Below are positions 37,847 through 46,871 of a stretch of 64,000 bases of DNA, piece by piece. The position numbers and the translations under genes are program-made. Position 1 is the first letter of the stretch. Each line of letters opens with the position of its first letter. The notes beneath the pieces were generated by a model, which made no database searches, was not told the DNA's origin, and saw only the letters and a program-made list of their open reading frames with translations. The stretch is from NCBI GenBank assembly GCA_013377095.1, contig JACAAY010000004.1, positions 34,073 through 98,072 of the forward strand, given 5' to 3'. This stretch comes from Desulfuromonadales bacterium (GTDB taxonomy: Bacteria; Desulfobacterota; Desulfuromonadia; Geobacterales; Pseudopelobacteraceae).

Positions 37847-37873
37847 CGCGCCTCTCTTCATGTCAGAGGCGCG
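37847..37873. terminator. Bidirectional hairpin between converging lpxK and heptosyltransferase genes
   Basis: The 9-base arms CGCGCCTCT (37,847-37,855) and AGAGGCGCG (37,865-37,873) form a stable stem in the 72-base convergent gap. There is no clear T-run on either side. Confidence 0.6.
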
Positions 37874-37896
37874 GGATAGGGGACCTACAGGGGGAT

Positions 37897-38928
37897 TCAG
37901 GCCGGATAGCGTTCACGCCAGACCTGAACTTTTTCAATAACATCACGCACGGTGATCCGCTGCATTCGATCGGGACGGTTCTCCATGGAAACCGGGTAAT
38001 CTTCACCCGGATCACCGTAGGCATCAATCAGCAGATCTCCGAATTTACGGTACGGACCAACCCGTTTCGGGTTGGAATATCCCATCAGGGAAACAACAGG
38101 CCGATCAAGCGCAACCGTTATGTGCAACGGACCGGTGTCCAGCGAGATGACCAGCGCAGCCCCCTCCAGAATCCCCACCAGACCGCGTAATCCGCCATTT
38201 CCCAGGGCACTCACCGGAGCGTGTTCTGCCTGCTCCATGATGATCCGCTCACACTCCACTTCAAATGGCGAACGCCCCCCCACCAGAATCGGCTGCAACC
38301 CGAAATCGGCGTACAGGACATCGCAAACCTCGGCCCACCGCTCCGGGAGCCAGTTTTTCTGAGGTTTGCTGGTTGCAACGACAATCGGCACAGCCGGCCG
38401 GTCAAAACGCGCGTAAAACTGCTTCTGCCAGTCCCGTTCCTCGTCGTTCCATGGCCCGAGCCCCCAGGTGACCGGCGCGGTCGGCGCTCCCAGCCAGTCA
38501 CAAAATTCAAGGTACTGATCCTGTACGTGCTGCATGGCATGGGGCGGAATGCGGTGGGTAGTAAACAGCCAGTTAAGATCGCGGGCGCGGGCGAAGTCGA
38601 AGCCAAGCTTTACGGTGGCGTTGACAAATGAGGTGACGATATTCGCCTTGAAATACACCTGCAGATCCAGGACAAGATCAAACTTCCGGGAGCGCAACTG
38701 TTCGCGAACCGCAAGGAAGCCGCGAATTCCCTTAGTGCGGTCAAAAAGAATGATCTCATCAACCAGCTGGTGACCGCGCACCAGCGTGGCCGGTCCCGGC
38801 TGCAGTATCCAGGTCACCTGCATGGCAGGGTTGGCCCGTTTGAGGGCATGCAGTACCGGCAGTACATGCACCGAATCACCCACGGCGCTCATCATGACAA
38901 TACAGACCCGGTCTGTTGCAACACGCAT
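37897..38928 (-). CDS. Glycosyltransferase family 9 (LPS heptosyltransferase-like)
   Basis: This 343-residue GT-B enzyme has the MSAVGDSVHVLPVL N-terminal motif, the SKPQKNWLPERW middle block and the donor-site SLDTGPLHITVALDRPVVSLMG. These are typical of WaaC/WaaF/WaaQ-type heptosyltransferases that build the inner core. The ATG at 38,928 has AGGAG 8 bases upstream and overlaps the preceding kinase stop as TGATG, so translation is coupled. Which heptose it adds is not clear; the waaF-like gene at 40,162 covers a different step. Confidence 0.88.
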   Translation of the reverse strand: MRVATDRVCIVMMSAVGDSVHVLPVLHALKRANPAMQVTWILQPGPATLVRGHQLVDEIILFDRTKGIRGFLAVREQLRSRKFDLVLDLQVYFKANIVTSFVNATVKLGFDFARARDLNWLFTTHRIPPHAMQHVQDQYLEFCDWLGAPTAPVTWGLGPWNDEERDWQKQFYARFDRPAVPIVVATSKPQKNWLPERWAEVCDVLYADFGLQPILVGGRSPFEVECERIIMEQAEHAPVSALGNGGLRGLVGILEGAALVISLDTGPLHITVALDRPVVSLMGYSNPKRVGPYRKFGDLLIDAYGDPGEDYPVSMENRPDRMQRITVRDVIEKVQVWRERYPA

Positions 38929-39728
38929 CAGTTTTTCTCCTGTGCAAGGACGGCCAGGTGCTCTAGCGCGTCTTCGGTGAAATCCAGACCCCACTTATCG
39001 CGCCACTTGCGCACCGAACGCGCCAAACGCTGGAAGTTGCGGGAGGCACATTTTCCTCCGGGAAACGTCACCCGGTCGACATCGAGCACATAGGGGGTCA
39101 CGTCCGATGCTCGACCAGCGATGTAGATATTCTTGAGGTTCAAGTCGGCATGCCATGCTCCGGCCCTGGAAAGATCGCACAGCAACCGAGCCACGGCCCG
39201 CAGAAGCGCATCACGACCAGAGGCGTCTGCCCGTCTCCAGACATCGGGGAAATCCGCACCCTCCGGCAAACGGCGCGTCATAACATCGCTGCGAGCAAAA
39301 AACCTTGAAAAAGGATATACGGCGTAGGCGATCACCTGGGGAGTTGCAACTCCGGCCCCGGCCAGGCGCAACGCTGTGGCCAGTTCCAACGGGGCGCGGG
39401 TCGGCATCAGGAAGTACTCGCCGGTCAGAAAGCGAAACAGCCCGCCATGTCGGTTGCGTCTGACGACGACGGGCGTCTGGGATTGCAGCGCCGGTCCAGC
39501 CGGCAGCATCACCCCGTAACTGATGCCCCTGCCACGCATCGGATCGCACGTATCCTGAGCAGCAGCCCACTCATGGAGCGTGCCTTGAGCAAGTGCCCCA
39601 CGGATCGCAGGAGCAGCCCATTCACACGCCACCACATGGCAATCCCCATGTTGGAACCGGACATATCCATCCACCGGCGCTGCCTGGCATCCCCGGAAAT
39701 CCGGTTGTGGTGATTGCAGCTCTGTCAT
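38928..39728 (-). CDS. Lipopolysaccharide kinase of the Kdo kinase/WaaP (InaA) family
   Basis: This 266-residue small-molecule kinase of the Kdo/WaaP fold has the catalytic loop AWHADLNLKNI and the metal-binding D of VLDVDRV. An N-lobe Arg-rich strand (VVVRRNRHGG) holds the likely nucleotide-contacting residues. KdkA phosphorylates Kdo and WaaP phosphorylates heptose I; the adjoining heptosyltransferase leaves both open. The ATG at 39,728 is preferred over a TTG 11 codons upstream. It is transcribed away from the Trm112-waaF operon. Confidence 0.82.
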   Translation of the reverse strand: MTELQSPQPDFRGCQAAPVDGYVRFQHGDCHVVACEWAAPAIRGALAQGTLHEWAAAQDTCDPMRGRGISYGVMLPAGPALQSQTPVVVRRNRHGGLFRFLTGEYFLMPTRAPLELATALRLAGAGVATPQVIAYAVYPFSRFFARSDVMTRRLPEGADFPDVWRRADASGRDALLRAVARLLCDLSRAGAWHADLNLKNIYIAGRASDVTPYVLDVDRVTFPGGKCASRNFQRLARSVRKWRDKWGLDFTEDALEHLAVLAQEKN

Positions 39729-39928
39729 GTAACGTGTACCGCCCGGGAAACAGAATTTCAAAGGTATGAAGACAGGAAGGTGCTGTTTTTACCGCAAGAA
39801 CATATCATTTCGCCGGAACCTGCGTCAACATGATTTGGGAAAAGCCCATCTAATTTGCTTCAAAAATTGCTTCTGTTGTGTCATAGTATTCCGCTTACAA
39901 ATCCATCGAGTCGAAGCATGGTGCAACC

Positions 39929-40162
39929 ATGGTCCTGCACAATCAGTTGAACATACTCGTCTGTCCTGTCTGCAAAGGTCACCTCATTCCCGATAACGGA
40001 ATCAGTACGTTGCGCTGCCTAGCCTGCGGTCTGGCGTTTCCGGTCAAGGAAGGTATTCCCGTCATGATGGTGGATGCAGCTGAAAAAATCGAGCCACAGG
40101 AGCCGGATGCTCAGACTGCATCTATGGAAGCCCATCATGATAGCCACAAGGTCAAGGATTAA
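39929..40162 (+). CDS. Trm112-like zinc-ribbon protein
   Basis: This 77-residue protein begins like Trm112/YcaR family members (LNILVCPVCKGHL). Two CxxC knuckles (CPVC and CLAC) and the FPVKEGIPVMMVDAA strand follow. The tail after residue 55 is acidic then His-rich. Relatives activate methyltransferases, and short forms are routinely found beside lipid A or core genes with unknown roles. Its stop shares a base with the waaF start (TAATG), so the two are coupled. Confidence 0.88.
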   Translation: MVLHNQLNILVCPVCKGHLIPDNGISTLRCLACGLAFPVKEGIPVMMVDAAEKIEPQEPDAQTASMEAHHDSHKVKD

Positions 40163-41238
40163 TGACAGCCTTCAATCGTGATTCAATCCGCAAGATACTG
40201 ATCCGCGCCGTCAACTGGGTTGGTGATGCGGTCATGACCACCCCGGCCATCGGCGTCATCCGTGAAAGCTTCCCCCAGGCTGAAATCACGGTACTGGCGA
40301 ATCCGCTGGTGGCCCAGATTTTCTCACCCCATGAGTGGATCGACCGGGTAATCACCTTCGACCAGAAGGGTAGGCACCGCGGGATCCTGGGACGCTTTCG
40401 ACTGGCGTCAGAGGTGAGAAAACATTCCTTCGATCTTGCAATCGTACTGCCCAATTCCTTTAATTCAGCTCTTGTTCCCTGGTTGGCCGGCATCCCGGTC
40501 CGGCTCGGCAAAAACAGTGATGGGCGCGGTTTCATGCTCAGCGACCGCTACATCCCCGGCGATCACCCGCCATACGGCCATGAAGTCAACTATTACCTGA
40601 ACCTTGTACGCCACTTCGGCATCAGCGGACAAGCAACACAACCCCATCTTTGTATCCTTCCCGAGGAGCAACAAAGTGCACTGCAACGGCTCTCGTTGCG
40701 TGGAGTTGAACACGATGATTTTGTCATTGGGATCAACCCCGGTGCCTCCTATGGGTCTGCCAAACGCTGGTACCCGGAAAGGTTCGCCGAGGTTGCCGAG
40801 AAGCTCGCCGCTGAATGGTCGGCAAAAATCATTATCTTTGGTGGGCCCGGTGAAACCGACATGGCCGCGGACATAGAACGTCGCCTTGACATGAGTTCGT
40901 GCCTCAATCTAGCAGGCAAAACCACCGTCCGTGAACTCATGGCGCTCATCAACCGCTGCAATTTTTTCATTACCAATGATTCTGGGCCGATGCACGTAGC
41001 TGCCGCCCTTGATGTGCCTGTCGTGGCGATTTTCGGCTCCACCGACCACACCGGCACCGCCCCCTACTCCGATAAAGCGGTTGTCGTCCGCAAGAGCGTG
41101 GAGTGCGCGCCCTGCAAGTTAAGGGAATGCCCAACGGATCACCGCTGCATGAAAGCTGTATCAGTCGATGATGTGTTGGTTGCTGCCCGTCAATTACATC
41201 TGAAAGTATCTAAAGGACCAACCTGTGCCCGTATTTAA
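40162..41238 (+). CDS. waaF: ADP-heptose:LPS heptosyltransferase II WaaF
   Basis: This 358-residue GT9 enzyme has the RAVNWVGDAVMTTPAI N-terminal motif and the donor block NPGASYGSAKRWYPERFAE. TNDSGPMHVAAAL and the Cys-rich ECAPCKLRECP region typical of WaaF also appear. It transfers the second heptose onto the inner core. It overlaps msbA by 14 bases, tying core assembly to lipid export. Confidence 0.93.
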   Translation: MTAFNRDSIRKILIRAVNWVGDAVMTTPAIGVIRESFPQAEITVLANPLVAQIFSPHEWIDRVITFDQKGRHRGILGRFRLASEVRKHSFDLAIVLPNSFNSALVPWLAGIPVRLGKNSDGRGFMLSDRYIPGDHPPYGHEVNYYLNLVRHFGISGQATQPHLCILPEEQQSALQRLSLRGVEHDDFVIGINPGASYGSAKRWYPERFAEVAEKLAAEWSAKIIIFGGPGETDMAADIERRLDMSSCLNLAGKTTVRELMALINRCNFFITNDSGPMHVAAALDVPVVAIFGSTDHTGTAPYSDKAVVVRKSVECAPCKLRECPTDHRCMKAVSVDDVLVAARQLHLKVSKGPTCARI

Positions 41239-42943
41239 AAGACTTGTTCTCTACATGAAGCCCTACTGGTGGCGAATCCTGATCGCGGGAATTGCTTCAT
41301 CCGCCTATGGCGGACTTGACGCCGCCTTTGCATATATGGTTGAGCCCCTGTTGAAAAAAATCTTCGTAACAAAAGATATGTTTATCTTTTCAATTCTCCC
41401 GCTGGCCATCATTCTCATTTTTATTTTTCGGGCTGCATGCCGCTACCTGAATGACTACTTCATGAGAACGGCTGCCCAGCTTGCCGTGCAGGATGTGCGT
41501 AACGAAATATTCAGAAAAAATGTTTTCCTCGACCTGAGGTTTTTCCATCGCAACCAGACCGGTTCACTCATGTCGCGCGTCGTCAATGACGTGGCCATGA
41601 TGCAGGATGGGGTCGGGGGGATAATAACAGGTGTTTTCAGGGACTTCATCGGGCTGGTTTCATTGCTGGGAGTCATCTTCTATCGTGATTGGCAACTTGC
41701 GATTATTTCGATACTGGTCATCCCCTTGACGATTTATCCGGCCAATTTACTCGGCTCAAAAATAAAAAGAACCGCGCGCAAGGGGCAGGAGGAGGCCGGA
41801 TATTTCGCCAGCATCCTGCAGGAGACACTGAGCGGCATCAAGGTGGTCAAGGCCTTTTCCCTTGAAAACGTCATGGTCGATCAATTCGCCCGCGCAAATC
41901 TCAAGTATTACAGTTTTACGAAGAAAATGATTAAATACAGTTCCTTATCTTCCCCGATCATGGAAATAATTACGTCGCTCGGTATTGCCGCGGTCATTTA
42001 TTACGGGGGAATCAAGGTCATGGCAAACAAAATGTCAGCCGCTGAATTTTTCTCCTTTATTACCGCCATGGCCCTGGTGTACTCACCACTCAAAAAACTG
42101 ATCGGCGCCTACAATGATACTCAGCGCTGCATTGGAGCTTCGGAGCGGGTGTTTGAAATAATTGACGCCAGGTCTGAAGTCGTTGAGGCAACCAACGGTT
42201 ATACACTGACTCAAACCGACAATCGCGTAGAGCTCAAAAATGTGTGTTTCAAATACAACGACGACCTGATTCTTGACAATGTCTGTCTGGTGGCCGAAAC
42301 GGGGAAGACTGTCGCAATCGTGGGCCCTTCCGGAGGAGGCAAGACCACACTCGTCTCCCTGATAGCACGTTTTTTTGATACGACCTCAGGCCAGATTCTG
42401 ATCGGTTCGCACGACGTGCGCGACATCACCAAGGCCAGCCTGATGCAGCACATTGCCCTCGTCGATCAGGAGACAATTCTCTTTCACGATACGGTGGCGA
42501 ATAACATCCGCTACGGAAAACCCGGCGCTACCGACGAGGAAATCAGAAATGCGGCCCAGGCCGCATTTGCCCATGATTTTATCCTGGCCATGCCCAACGG
42601 ATATGAAACGAGTATCGGCGATCGCGGCGTCAGATTGTCGGGTGGACAACGCCAAAGACTCTGTATAGCTCGGGCCATTCTCAAAAACGCTCCCATACTG
42701 ATTCTCGACGAGGCGACCAGTGCCCTGGATACCGAAAGCGAACAGATGGTTCAGAGAGCACTTGAGAACCTGATGGACAATAAAACTACATTTGTTATTG
42801 CCCACAGGCTCTCCACCGTGTTGAATGCCGACAAAATCGTAGTCCTTGAAAAAGGGATGATCGTTGAAAGCGGCACCCATCATGAGTTGGTGGCGCGTAA
42901 CGGTCTTTACAGCAGACTCTGCTCGCAACAGTTCGGAAGCTGA
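41225..42943 (+). CDS. msbA: Lipid A export ABC transporter MsbA
   Basis: This 572-residue half-transporter flips core-lipid A across the inner membrane. The membrane domain (about 1-310) shows six helices. The ATPase has Walker A GPSGGGKTT, signature LSGGQRQRLCIARA and Walker B ILILDEATSALD. GTG at 41,225 is the start, with AAAGGA 7 bases upstream. The first helix MKPYWWRILIAG is characteristic. The position directly after waaF supports LPS as substrate. Confidence 0.93.
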   Translation: MPVFKRLVLYMKPYWWRILIAGIASSAYGGLDAAFAYMVEPLLKKIFVTKDMFIFSILPLAIILIFIFRAACRYLNDYFMRTAAQLAVQDVRNEIFRKNVFLDLRFFHRNQTGSLMSRVVNDVAMMQDGVGGIITGVFRDFIGLVSLLGVIFYRDWQLAIISILVIPLTIYPANLLGSKIKRTARKGQEEAGYFASILQETLSGIKVVKAFSLENVMVDQFARANLKYYSFTKKMIKYSSLSSPIMEIITSLGIAAVIYYGGIKVMANKMSAAEFFSFITAMALVYSPLKKLIGAYNDTQRCIGASERVFEIIDARSEVVEATNGYTLTQTDNRVELKNVCFKYNDDLILDNVCLVAETGKTVAIVGPSGGGKTTLVSLIARFFDTTSGQILIGSHDVRDITKASLMQHIALVDQETILFHDTVANNIRYGKPGATDEEIRNAAQAAFAHDFILAMPNGYETSIGDRGVRLSGGQRQRLCIARAILKNAPILILDEATSALDTESEQMVQRALENLMDNKTTFVIAHRLSTVLNADKIVVLEKGMIVESGTHHELVARNGLYSRLCSQQFGS

Positions 42944-42950
42944 ATACGTC

Positions 42951-44030
42951 GTGAATGCGCCTTTACACATCATCGAGCCGACGTTGCAGGATCAAGCCGG
43001 CCACTGCCACAGCTTTGTGGCCAGTCTGTGTAACGCCAGCCAGGGCTACCCCTTGCAACTCTGGGTATCACGACATGCGCTCTTGCCGGATCTGGAAGAG
43101 ACCGCTACAATTCAGCGTTATTTTCAGCGCCGTTTGCGCAAAATTCAGGTGTTTGCACTGTATGCTTCCCTGTTACGGCAACCGGGCAGGATCTTTGTGT
43201 CCACAGCCGGACGTCTGGATGTTATGCTCGTGAATTGGGCTGCTGCCGGAACCATACCGGCCGGCAAGGTCTGTCTCTATTTCCACTGGATCCGACCGAG
43301 TCCGGGCAAACGTCGTTTTTTCAGCAGAATCGCTCAAAAACAGCCGCATATACGGTTCTTTACCCCCACTGAATCGGTGGCCGTTTTTTTTCGCCAATGC
43401 GGGATTACAAATGTGAGTGTCATCTCCTACCCTGTCGCAGCTACCCTGCCTTTGCAGGAAAACATGACCACCGGCTTCAGACATCTCGTGTACGCCGGAG
43501 CGGCGCGACGGGATAAGGGATTCGGATTTGTTGCCGACCTGGTGGAACATCTGGCACATACCTCGGTTGACCTACCGGTTACCCTGCAGGTGTCGGCCGA
43601 ACATTATGGAAAGCAGGAAGATCTGGTTCGCAGTGATATCCAGCGACTGGAAAAAACCGCCTATCCGCATCTGAATCTCTGCTCGGAGACGTTGGATTAC
43701 CAGCAATATCGAATGCTTTTCAGGGGAGCCATCTGCCTTCAGCTGTATAATCAGCAGGACTTTGCCGACCGGATCAGCGGAGTGACCCTGGACGCCATGT
43801 CAGCCGGGGCGCCGGTCGTAACCCTGTCTGGCACCTGGATCGCCAGAGTGGTGCAGCGCTTCGGAGCCGGCATTGTCATAGACGAGCCAACCCCTATCGC
43901 GGTGCTTGGCGCAGTTCGGCAGATTGTCGCCAAATACGCAGACTACCGTGACAAGGCACTCCACACCGGGCGAGTCATGGGCGCCGAACATGATGCCGGC
44001 TTTCTTTTCAAGGCATTGACTGATAACTAG
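42951..44030 (+). CDS. Glycosyltransferase, GT4-like
   Basis: This protein of 359 residues has a GT-B plan. The C-terminal half includes HLVYAGAARRDKGFGFVADLVE and GVTLDAMSAGAPVVTLSGTW, the latter matching the donor-binding region of GT4 enzymes. The N-terminal half is divergent. The start is GTG at 42,951, 8 bases after the msbA stop; reading from the nearest ATG would run 29 codons inside msbA. It begins the core or O-chain glycosyltransferase group. Acceptor and sugar are not evident. Confidence 0.78.
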   Translation: MNAPLHIIEPTLQDQAGHCHSFVASLCNASQGYPLQLWVSRHALLPDLEETATIQRYFQRRLRKIQVFALYASLLRQPGRIFVSTAGRLDVMLVNWAAAGTIPAGKVCLYFHWIRPSPGKRRFFSRIAQKQPHIRFFTPTESVAVFFRQCGITNVSVISYPVAATLPLQENMTTGFRHLVYAGAARRDKGFGFVADLVEHLAHTSVDLPVTLQVSAEHYGKQEDLVRSDIQRLEKTAYPHLNLCSETLDYQQYRMLFRGAICLQLYNQQDFADRISGVTLDAMSAGAPVVTLSGTWIARVVQRFGAGIVIDEPTPIAVLGAVRQIVAKYADYRDKALHTGRVMGAEHDAGFLFKALTDN

Positions 44031-44072
44031 CGTGAGCCACCATGCAGAACATGAAAAATACGGAGAAGAGCT

Positions 44073-44846
44073 GTGACGGAACGCCTGCCACTTTCTGTAG
44101 CAATCATATCCTTTAACGAGGAGACCAATATTGGTCGCTGCCTCGAAGCCATTGGGGATCTGGCTGCGGAAATTGTCGTGGTGGATTCCCACTCCACGGA
44201 CAGGACCGTTGAAATCGCCCGCGACTTTGGTGCCAGGGTAATTGCGGAGGATTGGAAAGGGCATGTCGGGCAGAAAAATTCTGCCCTTGAAAAATGCAGC
44301 TGTGAATGGATTCTGTCCATTGACTGCGACGAGGTGGTGTCACCTGAACTGAAGGAGTCAATCCGCCAGGCTGTCGCGCAGGGGGCTGCCAAAGGGTACA
44401 GGCTCAACCGGAAGACTTTTTTTCTCGGCCGCTGGATAGAGCACGCCTGGTACCCAGACTGGAAGGTTCGTCTGATTCGCAACGGGGCCGGACGCTGGAG
44501 CGGCTTTGATCCCCATGACAGACTGACGGTGGCGGGAACAGCTGTCAAGCTTGAGGGAGATCTGTATCATTACTCGTTCAAGGATTTGCGGGACTGCCTG
44601 GAGCGCACCATCCGCTACGCGGCAAATGAAGCGGGTTCATACGCGCGCGAAGGGCGACGTGCCTCACTTGTCAATCTCCTGGTAAATCCGCTGCATGGTT
44701 TTTTTAAACACTATGTGATTAAGCGTGGCTTTCTTGATGGCCTGCACGGTTTTGTCATCTCGGTGTTGAACGGGATCTACGTATTCATGAAATATGCGCT
44801 CCTTTGGGAAATGCAGCGTGAACAGGGGAAGAAAACTTTTGAGTAG
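44073..44846 (+). CDS. Glycosyltransferase family 2, WaaE/LgtF-like
   Basis: This 257-residue GT-A enzyme has LSVAIISFNEETNIGRCLEA at the N-terminus, VVVDSHSTDRT and the metal-binding SIDCDEVV. A C-terminal amphipathic segment (FFKHYVIKRGFLDGLHGFV) is typical of the WaaE/LgtF group that adds glucose to inner-core heptose. The GTG at 44,073 follows GGAGAAGAG. It overlaps the next start by 8 bases. Confidence 0.9.
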   Translation: MTERLPLSVAIISFNEETNIGRCLEAIGDLAAEIVVVDSHSTDRTVEIARDFGARVIAEDWKGHVGQKNSALEKCSCEWILSIDCDEVVSPELKESIRQAVAQGAAKGYRLNRKTFFLGRWIEHAWYPDWKVRLIRNGAGRWSGFDPHDRLTVAGTAVKLEGDLYHYSFKDLRDCLERTIRYAANEAGSYAREGRRASLVNLLVNPLHGFFKHYVIKRGFLDGLHGFVISVLNGIYVFMKYALLWEMQREQGKKTFE

Positions 44847-45807
44847 CCCGTCTGAAAAAACCTCCGCTGTCAGCGTCGTCATTCCCAATTATAATGGCCG
44901 TGACCTGCTGAGGGACAATCTTCCCTCGATATTCCATGCCCTGGAAACCTGGGGCGGGACCTGGGAACTGATCGTGGTTGATGACTGCAGCAGTGACGAC
45001 AGCTGCCGTGTCATTAAAGAGCAATTCCCCACTGCGCGGTTGCTTATAAACCCAACCAACAGCGGGTTTTCAAAAACCTGCAACATCGGGATGGCAATGG
45101 CCCGATACCCTGTGCTGCTCTGTATCAACACCGATGTCAGGGCGGCGGAGAACCTGATAGGCCCCCTTCTGTCGCATTTCAATCAGGATGATGTATTTGC
45201 GGTGACGCCCCGGATAGTTGTGGAGCGGGAAGGTAAAAATCAGGGAAGCGTATCCGGGGCATTTCGGCGGGGATTTCTCAAAGGCGCGTTTGCACGGGAC
45301 GACGAAGAGTCTGGCAGCCGGGAGAACCTGTACGCTATCGGCGCCTGTGTTGCATACGATGCGGACAAGTTCCGGTCATTGGGCGGTTACAGTGAAATGT
45401 ACAGCCCCTATCTGTTTGAAGATGTGGATATTGCCTATCGAGCCTGGAAACGGGGCTGGAAGAGCATATATGAGCCGGACGTAACGACGTGGCATTTCTC
45501 AAACGCAACACTGGGCAGGGTTAAGCGGCGGCGCAACAAGGTTATCTATTTCCGTAATCGCTTTATCTTCCACTGGGTGAACCTGAGCGATCCGTGGTTT
45601 GTTGCCATGAATCTGCTGAACACCCTCATACGTCTGTTGTTCAGCTTTCTCTGGTGCAACTTCGTGTATTACGAGGCGTTCTGGGGGGCATGTAAGCGCC
45701 TGCCGGAAATACTCTCCATCCGGAGAACCGAAAAGGTTCACCGCAGAAGAGGAGACGCGGAAATCATACGCTGCACGGCACGAAGCCCGGGGATTGGTGC
45801 ACGGTGA
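44839..45807 (+). CDS. Glycosyltransferase family 2, rhamnosyltransferase-like
   Basis: This protein of 322 residues has a GT-A domain with VVIPNYNGRDLLRDNL, IVVDDCSSDDS and the CINTDVRAAEN metal site. The MYSPYLFEDVDIAYRAWKRG motif follows, as in rhamnosyl-type GT2 enzymes. One hydrophobic segment lies near the C-terminus (about 255-280). TTG at 44,839 is preferred, with GGGGAAG upstream, because the longer version would run inside the previous gene. The sugar it adds is not defined by sequence. Confidence 0.85.
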   Translation: MSSPSEKTSAVSVVIPNYNGRDLLRDNLPSIFHALETWGGTWELIVVDDCSSDDSCRVIKEQFPTARLLINPTNSGFSKTCNIGMAMARYPVLLCINTDVRAAENLIGPLLSHFNQDDVFAVTPRIVVEREGKNQGSVSGAFRRGFLKGAFARDDEESGSRENLYAIGACVAYDADKFRSLGGYSEMYSPYLFEDVDIAYRAWKRGWKSIYEPDVTTWHFSNATLGRVKRRRNKVIYFRNRFIFHWVNLSDPWFVAMNLLNTLIRLLFSFLWCNFVYYEAFWGACKRLPEILSIRRTEKVHRRRGDAEIIRCTARSPGIGAR

Positions 45808-45847
45808 CACCACAGACATATTTCGTTAGCGCTTGGAGTGATGAGCA

Positions 45848-46783
45848 TTGAAGGTAAGCGTCTGCATTCCCACATTCAAGTATGGCCGCTTCATTGCCGA
45901 AACGATCGAGTCCATCCTTTGCCAGACATGTACCGATTTCGAGTTGCTGATTATCGATGACAATTCCCCGGATGATACGGCAGACATCGTCTCCCGGTAT
46001 GCACAGCAGGATGCACGCATTCGATTCAGCGTTAATCCCGAAAATCTCGGTATGGTTAAAAATTGGAATTACTGCCTGTCCCAGGCGCGAGGGGACTATA
46101 TCAAGTTTGTCTTCGGAGACGACCTGCTGGCCGCACCTGATGCATTGAATCGAATGGTTTCCCGGTTGGATTCCGATCAGACCATTTCGCTGGTGGCATC
46201 GGCGCGCTATCTGATTGATGAACGTTCTGCTGTTCTGTCTGAACTATCAGGTTTCAGTAAGGATTGCACCCTGTCAGGGCCTGACGTCATTAATTATTGT
46301 CTTTCCAGACAAAAAAACCTTATCGGTGAACCATCGGTCACCATGTTCAGGAGAAACCAGGCCACTCGCGGCTTCAACGAGAACTACCAACAAATCGTTG
46401 ACCTGGAAATGTGGTTTCACCTGCTTGAACAGGGGCGATTTTCATACATCAGCGACCGACTCTGCTCATTCCGTGTCCACCAAAAGCAGCAGACCGCCAG
46501 GAACAACCAAAACCTGGGCGATATAAACGATGTACCGCACCTGCTTGAGGATTATGCCGAAAAACCGTATATCACCCTTTCGTATTTCATGAAAGCATAC
46601 CTTTGCTATGACCATCTGCACGGGATTTGGAAACGATCGCAACATGATCAGAGCAGGCAACAGGCGGTCCGCACGTTGATCAGCGACCAATGGGGGCTTG
46701 TCGCTTTTTGGGGATGGTATCCGATGTATAAGGTTTTCAAACCGTTTCTTAAGTTGTATAAAATGCTCATACAGCCGATGTAG
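45848..46783 (+). CDS. Glycosyltransferase family 2 (paralogue 1 of 3)
   Basis: This 311-residue GT-A enzyme reads VSVCIPTFKYGRFIAETIES and IDDNSPDDTADIV. The YIKFVFGDDLL metal site and the late block VDLEMWFHLLEQGRF plus CSFRVHQKQQT follow. The same blocks recur in the genes at 59,308 and 60,436. TTG at 45,848 has GGAG 9 bases upstream. Base composition is like that of the surrounding operon. Confidence 0.88.
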   Translation: MKVSVCIPTFKYGRFIAETIESILCQTCTDFELLIIDDNSPDDTADIVSRYAQQDARIRFSVNPENLGMVKNWNYCLSQARGDYIKFVFGDDLLAAPDALNRMVSRLDSDQTISLVASARYLIDERSAVLSELSGFSKDCTLSGPDVINYCLSRQKNLIGEPSVTMFRRNQATRGFNENYQQIVDLEMWFHLLEQGRFSYISDRLCSFRVHQKQQTARNNQNLGDINDVPHLLEDYAEKPYITLSYFMKAYLCYDHLHGIWKRSQHDQSRQQAVRTLISDQWGLVAFWGWYPMYKVFKPFLKLYKMLIQPM

Positions 46784-46871
46784 CAGCATAACAGACCATA
46801 CTGTCACCCCCAGGCCACCTTTAGCCGCAACATGCCCATACACATGCAGCACTACATGGAAGACAAGAATT

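Noticed and set aside
39729..39928. Promoter pair between the divergent Kdo-kinase-like and Trm112-like genes
   Set aside because: Promoters are expected in this 200-base gap, but I find no hexamer pair with acceptable spacing on either strand and so report none.
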